Shown: positions 21,191 to 33,663, numbered from the stretch's first letter. The stretch: 64,000 nucleotides of DNA from Siphonodentalium dalli (GCA_032622095.1 CP136063.1:85351980-85415979); one strand, 5' to 3'. Numbers and translations are program-made. The notes: a model not told the origin generated them from the sequence alone.

Positions 21191-22168
21191 CATAAGGCCC
21201 TGCGAATCAGATGTTTTCATTTCCAATAAAATCTCAAATAGAATTAGGCAAACAATTCAAAATCAAATCAAATCTCAAATCGAATCATTGTTTCTGAGCC
21301 AATCAAGTTCAAATACATAGAACTTCGAGGAAACACCTAAAATTGCCCAGCGAAAACTTCCTGGTGATCATCGATGTAATGCAATTTGCGCAGATTATGT
21401 GCTTATCTACACACCTCTATGCATTTTCTGTGCCTATAAGCAATCGTTGAGTACAGATAATAGGATACATGCATGAGAGAACCAATGTCGACGTAAATAC
21501 CGACAAGCGTATCGCGTGATGCCTGTTTCATTTAATTTGAATAGCGCAGTATTTTTCGCTACACTTGTCTGTTGCTTGAACTGACAGACTTACCAGACAA
21601 TGCTTACAAAAATACTCAGGACTTAGATTCAGACTCACATTTACGCAAATCAAACAAAGATATAAAATCTGGCATACATGTGTGTTATGATTCCTGGAAT
21701 GACACTATAGCACACAACCTTGTAATGCAATTTTGTTGTTCACTTATGTAATTCTTACAGATTGGGTCAATTATTTATAGATTATATTGTCAAGACAGAA
21801 ATCTAAACGCATATGGACAACATTGTCATGACAACACACATGGCCAGTCACAGAGTTCTAATTTGCTGCAATTTTTATGAGTAGCTTGCGAAAATCATCA
21901 ACAAACTACTGCTCTAATTCTCCATTCTGTCATTAAGTTTTAATTGCGGGAATTGTTAGTTGGCAATAACATTACAGGTCCTGCCATCGAATGGTACGTG
22001 CATATGTTTAGGTCATTTACTACGATATTATAGTTAATTTTCTTTTCTGGTAAGAGCATTGTGGTCTGTAGAAAGCACGGAATGCACCTGTCACCAAAGA
22101 TTCGACGAAATTTGAATCATGGTAGCCGATTTCGAATCGAATCAGACGAACGATTCGCATGGCCCTAT
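21191..22168. mobile_element. GATTCG-rich inverted-terminus element (copy 1)
   Basis: Left CATAAGGCCCTGCGAATC and right GATTCGCATGGCCCTATG are inverted. The interior of about 940 bp has no open frame worth reporting. Same end type as 5652-6337. Confidence 0.45.
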
Positions 22169-22454
22169 GGAGACAGTTACAAGTTCAAATACTAATATGT
22201 CCTAAAACTATCAATCAGAATTATAACATATTTCACAAATATAATTAAAGCAGCCTGCATGTTGATGGAAGTAAAATGTGGTTCATGGCTTCACATGCCA
22301 AAGAGATCATCCGTGAGCTTTTTGATTGGCTAACTCATGTTTGACTTCAACTGTTTTGTTTTTGTTTGGTAATCGGATAACACACTCACACACCACTGGT
22401 CATGTGTAATTGGGGTAATTCAGGTTATTCAGGCCTATAAAGGATTTTACAAAA

Positions 22455-22639
22455 TTAAAGGTACTCAATCCGATCAGACCCTCATAAATTACTATTTCTT
22501 AGGCTTCAGGGGTAAAAAATATTTGATTCGAGTCGAGGAACCTACCCATCAACGCTCAGAGTGATCAGATATAAATTTTTGAAGTTTTTTTATTTCTATT
22601 GTTTGTGGCCCAGAAACACGCCGTCAAAAGGATGTTCTC
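22455..22639. mobile_element. TTAAAGGTACTCAATCC foldback element cut by the gap
   Basis: Left arm of the element seen whole at 42450-42873; the right arm is missing because the contig ends here. Confidence 0.8.
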
Positions 22640-22739
22640 NNNNNNNNNNNNNNNNNNNNNNNNNNNNNNNNNNNNNNNNNNNNNNNNNNNNNNNNNNNNN
22701 NNNNNNNNNNNNNNNNNNNNNNNNNNNNNNNNNNNNNNN
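22640..22739. other. Assembly gap, 100 N
   Basis: Exactly 100 N, the usual placeholder for a scaffold join of unknown size. It lies inside a palindromic foldback element whose intact version is at 42450-42873, so the contig probably stopped at the hairpin or where the two allelic paths diverged. Confidence 0.99.
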
Positions 22740-23981
22740 TGAGATCTCGAGCTGGTATCTCTGAAATAAAATTATTAAGGAAAAGGTATTAATATATTAC
22801 CTGCTTTAGTTTTTCATAAATTTCCCTGTCAGAAAATCATGACAAAGCTCCCACTCACTGAGGTTTTGAACTGATGGACTGTGATCTCTATGGGCATAGC
22901 CAGACTGGAGATTCATTGTATGATCTACATAAATCATTGACTTTTAAAAAATATTTCATATTATATACATGTAGAAAGATCAGGGAGCCACCTTTAAGTT
23001 TAAGATACGTTATTGTGACAACATTTATTTCTAATTGTGATAGAGTTACATCTCTTGTATCACATGTTAGCATTCCTAAAAAGGTTAGTAGCTTCTAAAA
23101 TAATTGGGTTATCTTTCTTGAATTGAATGTGTAACCCCCTTGGTTACAATACACCAAATCATTTATATACATGTAGGCCGCAGTGTTAAAAGATTGCCTG
23201 TATTTGCAGAAACGCTTTGACCCTGCACGTGTATCAATATTTATATAACGTCCTTTCAGACACACAAAACGTGTCAAAAAGTTATTGTTGACGTATTGTG
23301 TCACACTACAGTTTAACAAATATCACACTACCCTTAAAAAGGGGAAAAATATGATATCGACAAATGCACCAACCCCTCCCATAAATTATTCGCCCATGTG
23401 ACAGCCGTAACCTTTGATCATATGACGTTATTTGACGTTTCTCGTCGGGGAAACACGTTGTACATTTATTTGTGTTCTTCTCATCCATTAATTAGTGAGC
23501 ATTCAGATGGCAGGATTTGTTTTATGCTAATCCTAGCTTGGGAGTTCCAGGGGAAATCACTCTACTAATTTGTATTTGGTGTATTATAACCCCTTACCCC
23601 CTGAATCCTGAATATCAGTGAACAGATTGGGGGTGAAACTGCATACCAGTTGAGAAATTGTAGAATATAAGACAAGGATTTCACACTTAAATCCATTTAT
23701 TTCTATGCCATTGCTGAAGAAATGTTCATACGAGTATTACATCAACATATTGAGAGGAATGTTTTATGAGTTTTGGTAATACCTCAACATATTGAGAAGT
23801 TAGGAACTGTATATGAAGCTAAATTTAACCAAAATGAGATTTGTCATCGATATTTGATTTCCATTCATTGGCCACAGGGGCGTGTCGTTAAAAACGAGTA
23901 AAAAAATAGATATCAGAAAAATCTAAATTAAAAACGAAAATGCCACTTCAACAAATGCATCATTGTGGATATAGTAGTATG
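22740..23981. other. Single-copy stretch without recognised genes
   Basis: AT-rich sequence after the gap. I see no splice-bounded coding exon, no hairpin element with clear ends and no long frame. Confidence 0.5.
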
Positions 23982-24142
23982 CAGTAATGCCCTAAATAAT
24001 CGACTACTTAACCACGGCAGAATTATGGGTAAATTTTATGAGCTTTCCGATGAATGGCAACAAGCCATATTTCCGACTAAATCCTGAAAAATTACCCATA
24101 ATTCTGCTGTGGTTAAGGAGTCGTTTATTTAGGGCATTACTG
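23982..24142. mobile_element. CAGTAATGCCC palindromic MITE, loop-deleted
   Basis: Intact CAGTAATGCCC and GGGCATTACTG termini. The left arm jumps from ATTATGGGTAAATTTT straight to the right-arm side of the turn, so the left inner arm is deleted. Confidence 0.85.
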
Positions 24143-24434
24143 TAGTATAGTACAACGTTAGGGAGTTTACTACTATGAGTACCTCCTCACTTTTAACGGC
24201 CATAGTTCACAAACGCCTGAACCGATTCCTAAAATTCCAATGCCAATCGATCAAGTAAAATCTATATTTTACAAATCTGAAACACAATTCCATTGATAAA
24301 TTTATAAAACTGACATTGAACAGAACATTTAATGCCCAATACAATCGCATATTTTAATCCATGTCTCCACACTTTTCCTAAAGATAATTATAAAGCGATT
24401 TCACATTAGACAAAATACGCGTGATGCTGGTGTA

Positions 24435-24493
24435 ACAGTTTATCTCCCCCTGGGTAGCTATCTCCCCCGGGTGGGAAGATACCCCGGGGTGTC

Positions 24494-24573
<80 letters not shown>

Positions 24574-25025
24574 CCCTGGGTATCTCCCCCCCCACCCGTG
24601 ATAATTTTGTTTTGACTTATTCGATATTATTATGGTGTGAAATAATGAGAAAGCCGAGTATCTCCCCCCCCCCCCCCCCCCTCCCACACAGCAGCTACAT
24701 TTGACAAAAAAATCAGCTTATGATTTTAGCTTATGATTTTATCATTTATTTTGCTTTATATAGTCATGTAATGGTGAGAAATTAACATTATACAAGAAAA
24801 AGTTGATTGAGTCGGGGTTTGGGGGGGGGGGGGGGGGGGTGCGTGATATACCCAGGCCTGAGTATCTTCACCTCCCCCACCCAGCAGCTACATATGACAA
24901 AAAATCAGCTTATGATTTTATCGCTTATTTTGCTTTATATACATGTAGTCATGAAATGGCAAGAAACTTACTTTATACAAGAAAAAGTTGCTTGAGTCGG
25001 GGTATCTCCCCCCCTACCCTAAAAT
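24435..25025. repeat. C/G homopolymer cluster and tandem unit ending in TATCTCCCCC
   Basis: A run of 78 C (24495-24572) is followed by 18 C (24664-24681) and 19 G (24821-24839). Between them a unit of about 190 bp (GCAGCTACATTTGAC ... AAAAAGTTGATTGAGTCGGG) occurs twice, near 24690 and 24880. Poly-proline and poly-glycine open frames over it are translations of the homopolymers, not genes. Run lengths may be mis-assembled. Confidence 0.85.
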
Positions 25026-25169
25026 CCGACTCAATCAACTTTTTCTCGTACAGCAACATTTGTTATCTGTTTGATCCCAAACTTCATAATGGCTCTCTGG
25101 TTTTACCTCTAGTATTACTTAAACATTTATACTTTCTGCAGTCGACACTATCACATTGACTTTTATGTA

Positions 25170-25260
25170 TGATCTTGTGCCAGTGCAATCTCTTATATTT
25201 GTGAGTCTACCATAGGGATCTCATGTCACATATATGCCTGGCTGAGAATACTAACGGAAT
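25170..25260. mobile_element. Degraded 'CTTATATATGCGAG' hairpin fragment
   Basis: GCCAGTGCAATCTCTTATAT ... CACATATATGCCTGG preserves the inner hairpin of the TTAACCC elements without ends. Confidence 0.4.
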
Positions 25261-25745
25261 TTGACTGCGTCAATTATTAAACATACACTACAGTTAGCAT
25301 AATTATTAGCGGGTTAGGGTTTGTTTACACACTGGAGAATTTACCTGACAATAGTTGGAAATTACACGACTAGATTATTCACACACCTTCAAAGGTTAAG
25401 CATCTCATTATTAAAGTACTTCAATTACATTGTTACATGTGATATCCCTCTGTGGCGAATGGCCTGAAGGTCTGTTGAGCAGATTTCCTCCAGTGTGTGA
25501 GCAAAGTCTTATTAATATATTGATTATTCAGCCAAAACATACTCCAAAACTTGATATTGAGAAAACTGACCATTGCGTATCTATTTGTATCCATACATTT
25601 TACATATATTTGTTTATTCACTGGAATCTTATCTAAATTCAAATTTAAATATATAAAGTTGAATCTGAAAATTAAAGAATATAAATGAAATATTTAAATT
25701 GATAAATGTTCATCCATTATTGATGAAATTCTGCCACATTCAGGG

Positions 25746-25833
25746 CACAGGTCCCTGGCACAATAGACCCCAACCACCCAAAGGCATATATATGTCTTTG
25801 GGTGGTTGGGGTCTATTGTGCCAGGGACCTGTG
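25746..25833. repeat. Perfect 88-bp palindrome (38-bp arms)
   Basis: CACAGGTCCCTGGCACAATA... is repeated exactly in reverse complement around the 12-base loop GCATATATATGT. The arms contain CCCCAACCACCC. No mismatch in 38 bp, unlike the worn MITE arms nearby. No flanking target duplication was evident. Confidence 0.85.
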
Positions 25834-25894
25834 ATTCATGGGTGCCGGGTAGATGGCCGTCATTGGCCATGGCACTCCACACAATACTTGTATG

Positions 25895-25975
25895 AATCCC
25901 ATTTATATTATCATGTTTTATCATGTACATGTACATATTGTATTGTGAAATAAATATCTTATCTATCTTATCTTA
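25895..25975 (+). mobile_element. Possible LINE 3' tail (AATAAA then TTATC repeats)
   Basis: GTGAAATAAATATCTTATCT runs into (TATCT)n. This matches the form of non-LTR element 3' ends; no coding part is present. Confidence 0.4.
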
Positions 25976-26124
25976 TATAAGAGAATGCAAGGTAAATATT
26001 GATAGGCCAATGTATTCTCTTATATATGCAAAGCTCCCTATGGGACACTCACATATATATAAAGAGAATACATTGGCACAGGGTTTTCGCAAATTTCAGG
26101 AAGCTCCAGTTATGAGAGGGTTAA
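25971..26124. mobile_element. TTAACCCTC hairpin element, right half
   Basis: Inner hairpin CCAATGTATTCTCTTATATA and complement. Right end CAGTTATGAGAGGGTTAA with TTAA at 26121-26124. The left end is not intact. Confidence 0.55.
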
Positions 26125-26203
26125 ATGAGCTATTAGGACATGCATGCATGTTGGATTAGCAGAGAAGTATCTTTCAAGTCTGGATATAGTGTGTCTGACA
26201 TTG

Positions 26204-27135
26204 GCAGAATGAGGTCCCCAGAGGGTGAATTTAGTGACGATATCCTGCACAGCAGGCTAGCATCACCAAATTCACCCTCTGTGGACCTCATTCTTCTTTC
26301 GGCCTCATCTTCTGGCAAGTATCTAGAGTCTCAAATTAACATTGTATTTAGTTACTTTTCCCTTCTCTTCTGTTTCTATATCCCATAATTTGCAGAAGAT
26401 AAATTGTATAATCGAGGTGACTAATGGGTGAACATCACCAATTTCAACTGGGAAACTTCAATCTGATCATAGGTCTCCCATAGATAGCAGTTGAGGCCTG
26501 AGCAAAATGTGGTTCCCAGAGGCTGAATTTGGTGATGCTAACTCGCATCTCTTTTTAGTCTGAACCCTGCATCATCAGTTATTATTTCAATGGGTTTAGT
26601 TGGTTGCCTGAGAAATATATATAAGGTTGACGTGCAAAAGTTATCGTATAAGTCAGAGTTAATTGCAGAAGGACTTGGGGTACACATTCCTCATTAAAAT
26701 GTCATCGAACCCTTCATATATGGTTTGATCAATCAGAACATAGCCGATCTATACTCAACACCAAGCCTGCAAACAGTGTGTCTGTCATTTGTAGAATGAG
26801 GTTCCCAGAGGGTGAATTTTGTGACACTACTAGTATACAGCACAGCGGGCAAGCATCACCAATTTCACCCTCTTCTCTTCAGTTTCTAGATTCCCTAATT
26901 TGCAGAAGATATATTGAATAATCAATGTGACTAATGAGTGAACATCACCAACTTCAACTGGGGAACTTCAATCTGATCCTAGGTATCCCATAGCAGAAAT
27001 ATGTAAAAGTTGACATGCAAAAGTTAACATATAAGCCAGAGTTAATTCCAGAAGGACTTGGGGGACACATTCCTCATTATAATGTCATCGAACCCTTCAT
27101 ATATGGTTTGATCAATCAGAACATAGCCGATCTAT
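26204..27135. repeat. Tandem array of 'GAGGGTGAATT' hairpin units (copy 2)
   Basis: Same array as 1-1210 with the first hairpin complete (26204-26295) and about 309 bp shorter, the loss falling just after 'ATCCCATAGCAG' near 26995. No coding content seen. Confidence 0.75.
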
Positions 27136-27464
27136 ACTCAACACTATAAATTAATACAACATAACATTGCTCAAAGGATTTAATTGGTAGTCCTTTGCTG
27201 CGCCATCATGTTATAAACGGACTCATATCGCATGTTATTGCCAATCATTTATTATGTGATGTCGACTTATGATCAGGCCACTTAAAGATATAGGTCTGGT
27301 TCATGGAAATGTAGGACACTCTTCGATCATTACCGTAGATTTGAGTGCAATCCTGATTATAAGCATTAGGTCAAGGACATTGTCCTAAACAAAACTTAAA
27401 GTGGCCTACTTGATTCAGTTGGTGTAGGACAAGATTACCGTTGTGTTTTCCTCTGATCTAAGTA

Positions 27465-27606
27465 CAGTAATGCTCTAAATAATCGACTCCTTAACCACAG
27501 CAGAATTATGGGTAACTTTTCAGGTTTTAGTCGGAGATATGGCTTGTTGTCATTCATCAGAAAGCTCTCACTGAGAGCTTTCAGATGAATGGCAACAAGC
27601 CATATT
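27465..27606. mobile_element. CAGTAATGCCC MITE, truncated (copy 2 of 1538)
   Basis: Same truncation point as copy 1, so the insertion and loss predate the split of the two copies. Confidence 0.8.
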
Positions 27607-28243
27607 ATACACTTATAACCTGTTCGCGAATCAGAATCGATTATTATTCTTTCAAAGAGAAACATCAGAACCAACTACGATTCTCGCATACATGTACATA
27701 TATCTGCTTTGTTATAGAAAGATAGTCATATCATAGGTGCTACTACACGTATGTGCAGGTTATTTTTTTGATTTGCATAACAGTAAATCTTTCAATATTG
27801 AAAGCTATTCATGTACAATTCTGCATTCCTGTTACATTACATCAACTCACTTGACTGGAGATACATGGAGAGGATTACTTTTTAAAAGATCTTAAAGTAA
27901 GATATTACTGTGAGAAATTGGCTAAATTCATCTTTGAGAAAAGTTAAACTTAAAGCAAAACAGTGAAAAGACTTGCTCTCGTTGCATTGAATTTCAAAAT
28001 GCCTTTCGATCAACCTCTATTATGAAACGAGTGATACTCCATATACCACTCCAACCCAACTTATTGCATATCATGATTCAAATCTGATTCTTGTTCCATC
28101 AAACTTGTGAATAAAAAATTGATGGATTTTAAATTTGTAAGGCCTGAAGTAGACTGAGCAATATGATAAAGGGATATCAGGTTGATTTTCTTTTCTTTTA
28201 AACAGCAAGTTCGCCAATATTCTACATAAAATGATTTTTCTGT

Positions 28244-28488
28244 TTAACCCTTTGAGTGCCAGGGGCCGATCTCATCGGCCCTAAACCTACAAAATAAGTC
28301 TGTTAAAGAATATAAGAATAAATTATTAAAATTGTAAAAAATTTATAAAAAAAAAAAAAAAAATGGTAGGCCAATGCATTCTCTTATATATGCGAGGCGA
28401 CCTATGGTCGACTCGCATATATAAGAGAATGCATTGGCACAGGGTATATGGGTTGATACAAAAATTGACCTGGCACTCAAAGGGTTAA
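28244..28488. mobile_element. TTAACCCTTTGAGTGCC hairpin element (copy 2 of 2313)
   Basis: Same TTAA sites and ends; the internal A-rich stretch is about 12 bp shorter. Confidence 0.8.
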
Positions 28489-28809
28489 TGAATAAATAAT
28501 GATGTTTGCATAAACATCGAAAATTATTTTTTGTCAAGTGTAATAACAGATCTTGTCATTGTCAGTATAATGATGGTCATGACTTTGATCCATATTATTA
28601 ATTTTGTCTGCCTTTTTGGGGGGAATGGGAGCCCAATAGCTACTGGGGGAAGATCTCATTCCATGCAAATATCTCATTGTAAATCAGCCCATAATTTTAT
28701 TCAAAATTCTGAACATATACATGTATAGTAATATAAGTAGATTAAGTCATGGAATTACAACACAAAAAAAAAAATGCTTTTATTTTTGACAAACTGAAAG
28801 GTTAATTTA

Positions 28810-28919
28810 CAGTAATGCCCTAAACAATCTACTTCTTAAACACAGCAGAAGTATGGGTAATTTTTCAGGATTTAGTTGGAAATATGGCTTATTGCCATTC
28901 ATCGGAAAGCTCTCAGTCA
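28810..28919. mobile_element. CAGTAATGCCC MITE left arm (copy 2 of 2890)
   Basis: Same half element, with AAACAATC for AAATAATC. Confidence 0.7.
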
Positions 28920-29605
28920 GACTGTTCTAACCAATAGAAGAGGAGGTTTATTTCTTTCCATATTCTTCAACTTTTGTTCAGTCGGGACTGATAACCCGCA
29001 TTTTTAAATAACGAAGCCCTATGTATAAATAAACAATTAGTTGTATTCAGCCTATTTTTACCAATGTAAAATCATCGCCAACTTCTATTGGCATTGGAAA
29101 CAAGTGATATTTCCATTTTCCTTCTTAGTCAAAATAAAAACACATTCCTAGTTATGCCGGTATAACTGTGCAACATTTGGGAAACTCTTTCTGCATCTGT
29201 CTACAATATACACCTGAGTTTTGGTGCAAAGAATTCATTCGCCATCATTGGGGTGTGTCTGTACTCGGATATATCTTAATTTGCTTTCGATGATTAAGTC
29301 CTGTGGCTTTTTTAAAGTAAGTATAATGACCATTAATTGCTGGACCTACATGTAATTTCATGTGAAACTTTAATCATTAATCATTAACCATGCATGGCAT
29401 TATTTAACAGTTGAACAGTTTTTGTGAGGTTCTTGGAACAATTATTCTATTATTGTTAAGAAATTTAAAAGACAAATTCCACAATATGCAATGATGACAA
29501 TTCATTAATGCATGTTTATTTTGAATTTCCTTTGGGATTTATTTTGGCAATGAAATTGTGACAAGCATGTTCCGGTATGTATAACACAACATGGAAGCAT
29601 TTATG

Positions 29606-29710
29606 AATAGAATAGAATAGAATTTATTGAGCTTCATGACGACAATTGAAATATTTTGCTCATAGTTAATTAATTTAACAAACAAGTCAAACATTTGAGT
29701 GAAAATAACA
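29606..29710 (-). mobile_element. Possible LINE 3' end remnant (copy 2 of 3686)
   Basis: Same AATAAATTCTATTC tail on the minus strand. Confidence 0.4.
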
Positions 29711-29750
29711 TCAACACAACAATATGGGGACCATCGAATCAGATTGAGTA

Positions 29751-29934
29751 CAGTAATACCCTAAATAATCGACTCCTTAACCACAGCAGAATTATATGTA
29801 ATTTTTCAGGATTTAGTGATTTTAGTCGGAAATATGGCTTGTTGCCATTCATCGGAAAAGCTCTCTGACTAAATCCTGAAAAATTACCCATAATTCTGCT
29901 GTGGTTAAGGAGTCGATTATTTAGAGCATTACTG
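29751..29934. mobile_element. CAGTAATGCCC palindromic MITE (copy 2 of 3826)
   Basis: Right terminus is intact here (ACTGTA) where copy 1 has ACTCTA. Confidence 0.8.
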
Positions 29935-29973
29935 TACCTTTGAAGCTTGGGGTGTTTCGTAATGGATCTGAGC

Positions 29974-30260
29974 TGAACCCTTTTATACTAAATACTCAAT
30001 GACGAGTAGTTATATCCCTTAGGAAATGTTCAGACAATAAGTTCCACAAATGAACCTAGGTGAACAAATGACCACAGTTTATTGAACTTATTATCTGAAC
30101 ATTTTCCTCCAATAAATAGGATTCCTTCTACAGTTGTATTATCTGTCGTCTGCTTATATTTTCTAAAAAATAAAACCTCCAGCTGAATTATGGACCATTC
30201 CAGTGTATACATGTACTTTTATAACTGGATGGGAGAATCCATTTAGTATAGAGGGGTTAA
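29974..30260. mobile_element. TTAACCCCTTT element (copy 2 of 4049)
   Basis: Same ends, with the left target site mutated to TGAA in both copies. Confidence 0.65.
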
Positions 30261-30842
30261 ACAATGGACAGAGGGGACATGCGTAATAGAGTTCTTATAC
30301 TAATTAGTTCTATTGTTCCATTTATGAGATGTTGGTGATTTTGTAATCAATGTTTGAAAATAACAGCCAACATCTGCAATAGAATCCAAACTTTGTTTTA
30401 AAGCAATGATTATGGATTCGATAAAAATCTCATAATGAATATAAGAAAAAAATTGCCTTTTTTGTAATGTTCTAACTGTTTATTATTTATTTGTGACTGT
30501 GAAGAGAAGCATGTTATGGTGTAAATGCATGTTTTTTTAGAAAATATAATGTTAATGTTTTCCTACATTAACTGGTCTCATCAAAGAGAGACAGAGACAG
30601 AGAGGGAGTCATTAAACATTGAGTTATTGAATGTTTCACAACTGCTAAATAGGAAAACCACCACAAATTTGTCAGCTAACACATCAATTTGTCAGTCGTT
30701 GAATTTTTAATTTACTTGGCTACGCAATCAAAGATCAATAATTATCACGGCAGGTGCCTGTATGAGTCATTATATTATTACAAAGGTAAAACCATTCTGA
30801 CTAATGCTCTCGAACTCATATTTAACTCTTTAACTCTTACTG

Positions 30843-31051
30843 CATGCCCTAAATAATCGACTCCTTAACCACAGCAGAATTATGGTAAATTTTTCAGGAT
30901 TTAGTCGGAAATATTGCTTGTTGCCATTCATCGGAAAGCTTTCACTGAGAGCTTTCAGATGAATGGCAACAAGCCATATTTCCGACTAAATCCTGAAAAA
31001 TTACCCATAATTCTGCTGTGGATAAGGATTCGATTATTTAGGGCATTACTG
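30843..31051. mobile_element. CAGTAATGCCC palindromic MITE (copy 2 of 4919)
   Basis: Both arms present. Two small substitutions relative to copy 1. Confidence 0.85.
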
Positions 31052-31274
31052 TATATTCTGACTAATACCTCAAACTCATATTTAACTCTTTAACTGTTAC
31101 TGGTAATACATAATGCCACTGAACACCTGCTGACGTAAATTGACGTCACCACCCTACTCCCTGGTGACATCTTTTGACGTGTATATAGATTCCCAAATTA
31201 ATTTAAAAAGTCATATCAAATTCTTGTTTTACACACATAATCTGACTTTGGAGGAATTTGTTGTGAAGTCCGTA

Positions 31275-31387
31275 CAGTAATGCTCTAAGTAATTGACTTC
31301 TTAACCACAGCAGAATTATGGGTAACTTTTCAGGATTTAGTCGGAAATATGGCTTGTTGTCATTCATCGGAAAGCTCTCAGTGAGAG
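31275..31387. mobile_element. CAGTAATGCCC MITE left arm (copy 2 of 5351)
   Basis: Same half element after TA. Confidence 0.75.
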
Positions 31388-31575
31388 GCACACAAAATTC
31401 AGGCTTGATTGAAACAATGAACCCATCTTACTTAGCCAGTTCCTTCACCCATTCAGATATATATTATAATTTATATAATATTTAATGAATGTTCCTGGAT
31501 TCCAGTGCATATGGGGCGTTAGCCACATACAATGTACACTTGGTGTTGCACTATGTACCATAATAGTCAATTGAG

Positions 31576-32261
31576 TGGGACCCTGCGAAGCTTCGAGATT
31601 CAATTCGATTCATATGGCGAATCGGTTTGTCGCTTCGATTTGATTTGAATATTTTTGAATCACCCTTGTTATTCTTGTGGTTGAAAAACAACATGAGGTT
31701 GAAGATCCCTTGTTCTAAATTTGAATTTAAATATATGTTTATTAGAATAATGCCTGAATGTTGAGCCTAATTTTCACTAATTTTGTCTTGCCGCATTGAT
31801 TTGTACCATACATCCCAATTGCATGACAGTAATACATGTACAGTGTATTTCTCACCTTATCATGCAAATGTAGGGAGTCGTTGCAAATATTGAAATCATT
31901 TTACGATATGCGAACAATCTTGATTAATCAGAGGAGTGAGAGCTTTCCAATGAATGGCAACAAGCCATATTTCCGACTAAATCCTGAAAAGTTACCCATA
32001 ATTCTGCTGTGGTTAAGGAGTCGATTATTTAGGGCATTACTGTACATGTAACTGCATTCACATTTTGCAATATACAGCTGAATTTGTCTTTATCCCTTTG
32101 TTTTGGGAACTATATTTCCCAATTTCATAAAGATAGTTTATTTTACCCATGTTAAAACTCATGTATATTTACGATTCAAGATACGATTTGATTCGTGAAT
32201 CTCACTCCTGATTCGCATCGAGATTCGATTTCACTGTAAACCCCAGATTCGCACTGCCCTA
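31576..32261. mobile_element. GATTCG-rich element (copy 2 of 5652)
   Basis: Same inverted ends, including the half MITE at 31936-32042. Confidence 0.4.
31936..32042. mobile_element. CAGTAATGCCC MITE right arm (copy 2 of 6012)
   Basis: Half element ending GGGCATTACTG then TA. Confidence 0.75.
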
Positions 32262-32446
32262 CATTTGAGTCATTTTAACAAAATTATACCAGTAGGATGT
32301 TGCACACATTAGATACAATATGTCCAAGTTAACTACCAGTTGAACGACAGGAATAACTGCTATGATGTGATCTAGTTCATAGTGGAAACTGACATTTCAA
32401 TTTTGATTAATTATCCATACTGATCAGATTTTTCTCTTCTTCACAG

Positions 32447-32533
32447 GGTTTATAAAGAATTCATAATATGTGTCCATGGAAACTGAAGAAGGAAATATCA
32501 GCCACGGAATGGCAGAACCAGTGCTCAATAATG
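32447..32533 (+). CDS. Candidate host-gene exon with start codon (copy 2), product unknown
   Basis: Same acceptor (CTTCTTCACAG), ATG (32476) and donor (GTTAGT) as 6523-6609 and the same 19-codon reading, ending in phase 1. Copy 2 is on the gap-free side leading to the exon at 59906, so in this assembly it is the copy that could splice to it, across an intron of about 27.4 kb. The function is not recognised. Confidence 0.6.
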
Positions 32534-32621
32534 GTTAGTTCAAATGGATCTTCACGCAATTGTTTTTCATTGCTTTAAAGGGACCCAAGGCTCTCATAGT
32601 GGGTAAATGTACAAAGAATAT

Positions 32622-33058
32622 TTAAAGGTACTCAATCCGATTCGATGGTCCCCATATAATCAGATTTCAACAACAACAACATTTTAGAAATGCCGCTTCA
32701 GTTATTAGAATCGATTAATTTCCCAAAATTAATGCTAGCCACTGTCAACTATAGTAAAAAATTGCCTGAAACGTGTTATTTATCAACATGTTCATCTCCG
32801 AATTTGGCCTTATTATCAACGCAAAGCCTCTTGATTTTAGAGTTATCCATCTTCATCCGCAATTTGGTCTGAGACCATCAGCTCGTCACTGGGCCACTAT
32901 TAAGTCTCGATGGCGAAAAATAATAGATTTCAGAAATCGATATCTAATAACTGAGCTTTGATAGGGAGGTTCCTCGACTTGAATAAAATATATTTACCCC
33001 CCCCCCCAAACCAAATAAATAGTATTTGAGTGGCGCTTAATCGGATTATGCATCTTTA
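32622..33058. mobile_element. TTAAAGGTACTCAATCC foldback element (copy 2 of 6697)
   Basis: TTAA at 32622-32625 and 33055-33058. It retains the C-rich stretch and GCTTAATCGGATTATG near 33000-33050 that copy 1 has lost. Confidence 0.65.
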
Positions 33059-33404
33059 AGAGTGTAATTACATCACCACTAAGAATAACATGAAAATATT
33101 GATAAACTTTATTCTTACATTCATTGTTGATAGTTCTGCAAAAACATAATTTTGTCTGTTCAAACCATTGTTATGTAAACAAAACTGTTACAGTGATTTG
33201 TCAACAAACATCGCTATTAAATCGTGCAGTACAAGTTCAAATATTTTAGTCTGAATATGATTTTCAGAATATTTTTCAATGCTTTGACATTTTCAATGTT
33301 TATTTTCAAATTATGATTAAAATTTGGTATTTTATTGGACTAAATAGACTTTTATTATTCCACTGTAACACTAATGTTTATATAACAATGGTTTTGACAT
33401 GCAA

Positions 33405-33663
33405 AATCTCTTCCAAGACTGGAGCTTCTTGAAATTTTGAGATAACCCTGTGCCAATGCATTCTCTTATATATGTGAGTCTCCCATAGGGAGCCTCACAT
33501 ACTAGTATATAAATGAATACATTGGCCTAACAATATTTACATTGACCTTATAAACCAGTGCATTCTCCTATATATGCGAGGCTTCCTATGGAAGACTCGC
33601 ATATATAAGAGAACGCACTGGAACAGGACCTTTAATTCTGCACCAATATATTTGGAGAGTTAA
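33405..33663. mobile_element. Double-hairpin 'CTTATATATGCGAG' element (copy 2 of 7451)
   Basis: Same two hairpins; ends worn as in copy 1. Confidence 0.6.

Larger units (their letters stand above)
1..22639 (+). repeat. Copy 1 of a large duplicated block (allelic or tandem)
   Basis: Base 1 aligns to base 26237 and the match runs collinearly and in the same orientation to the gap, where 22621-22639 aligns to about 42616-42634. Shared landmarks in the same order include hairpin MITEs, the exon at 6523, the SINE at 18820 and the hairpin element at 20257. Identity looks like about 98-99% by eye in aligned parts. Copy 1 is about 6.2 kb longer because it carries three extra insertions (7964-13004, 17222-18334, 19366-19715) and about 309 bp near 760-1066 that copy 2 lacks. 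The start of the block lies outside the window. Confidence 0.95.

Noticed and set aside
22561-22764. Open frame crossing the gap
   Set aside because: Half of it is N, so it cannot be a gene call.
24406-24704. Poly-proline and poly-glycine open frames
   Set aside because: They are translations of the 78-C run and neighbouring C/G runs.
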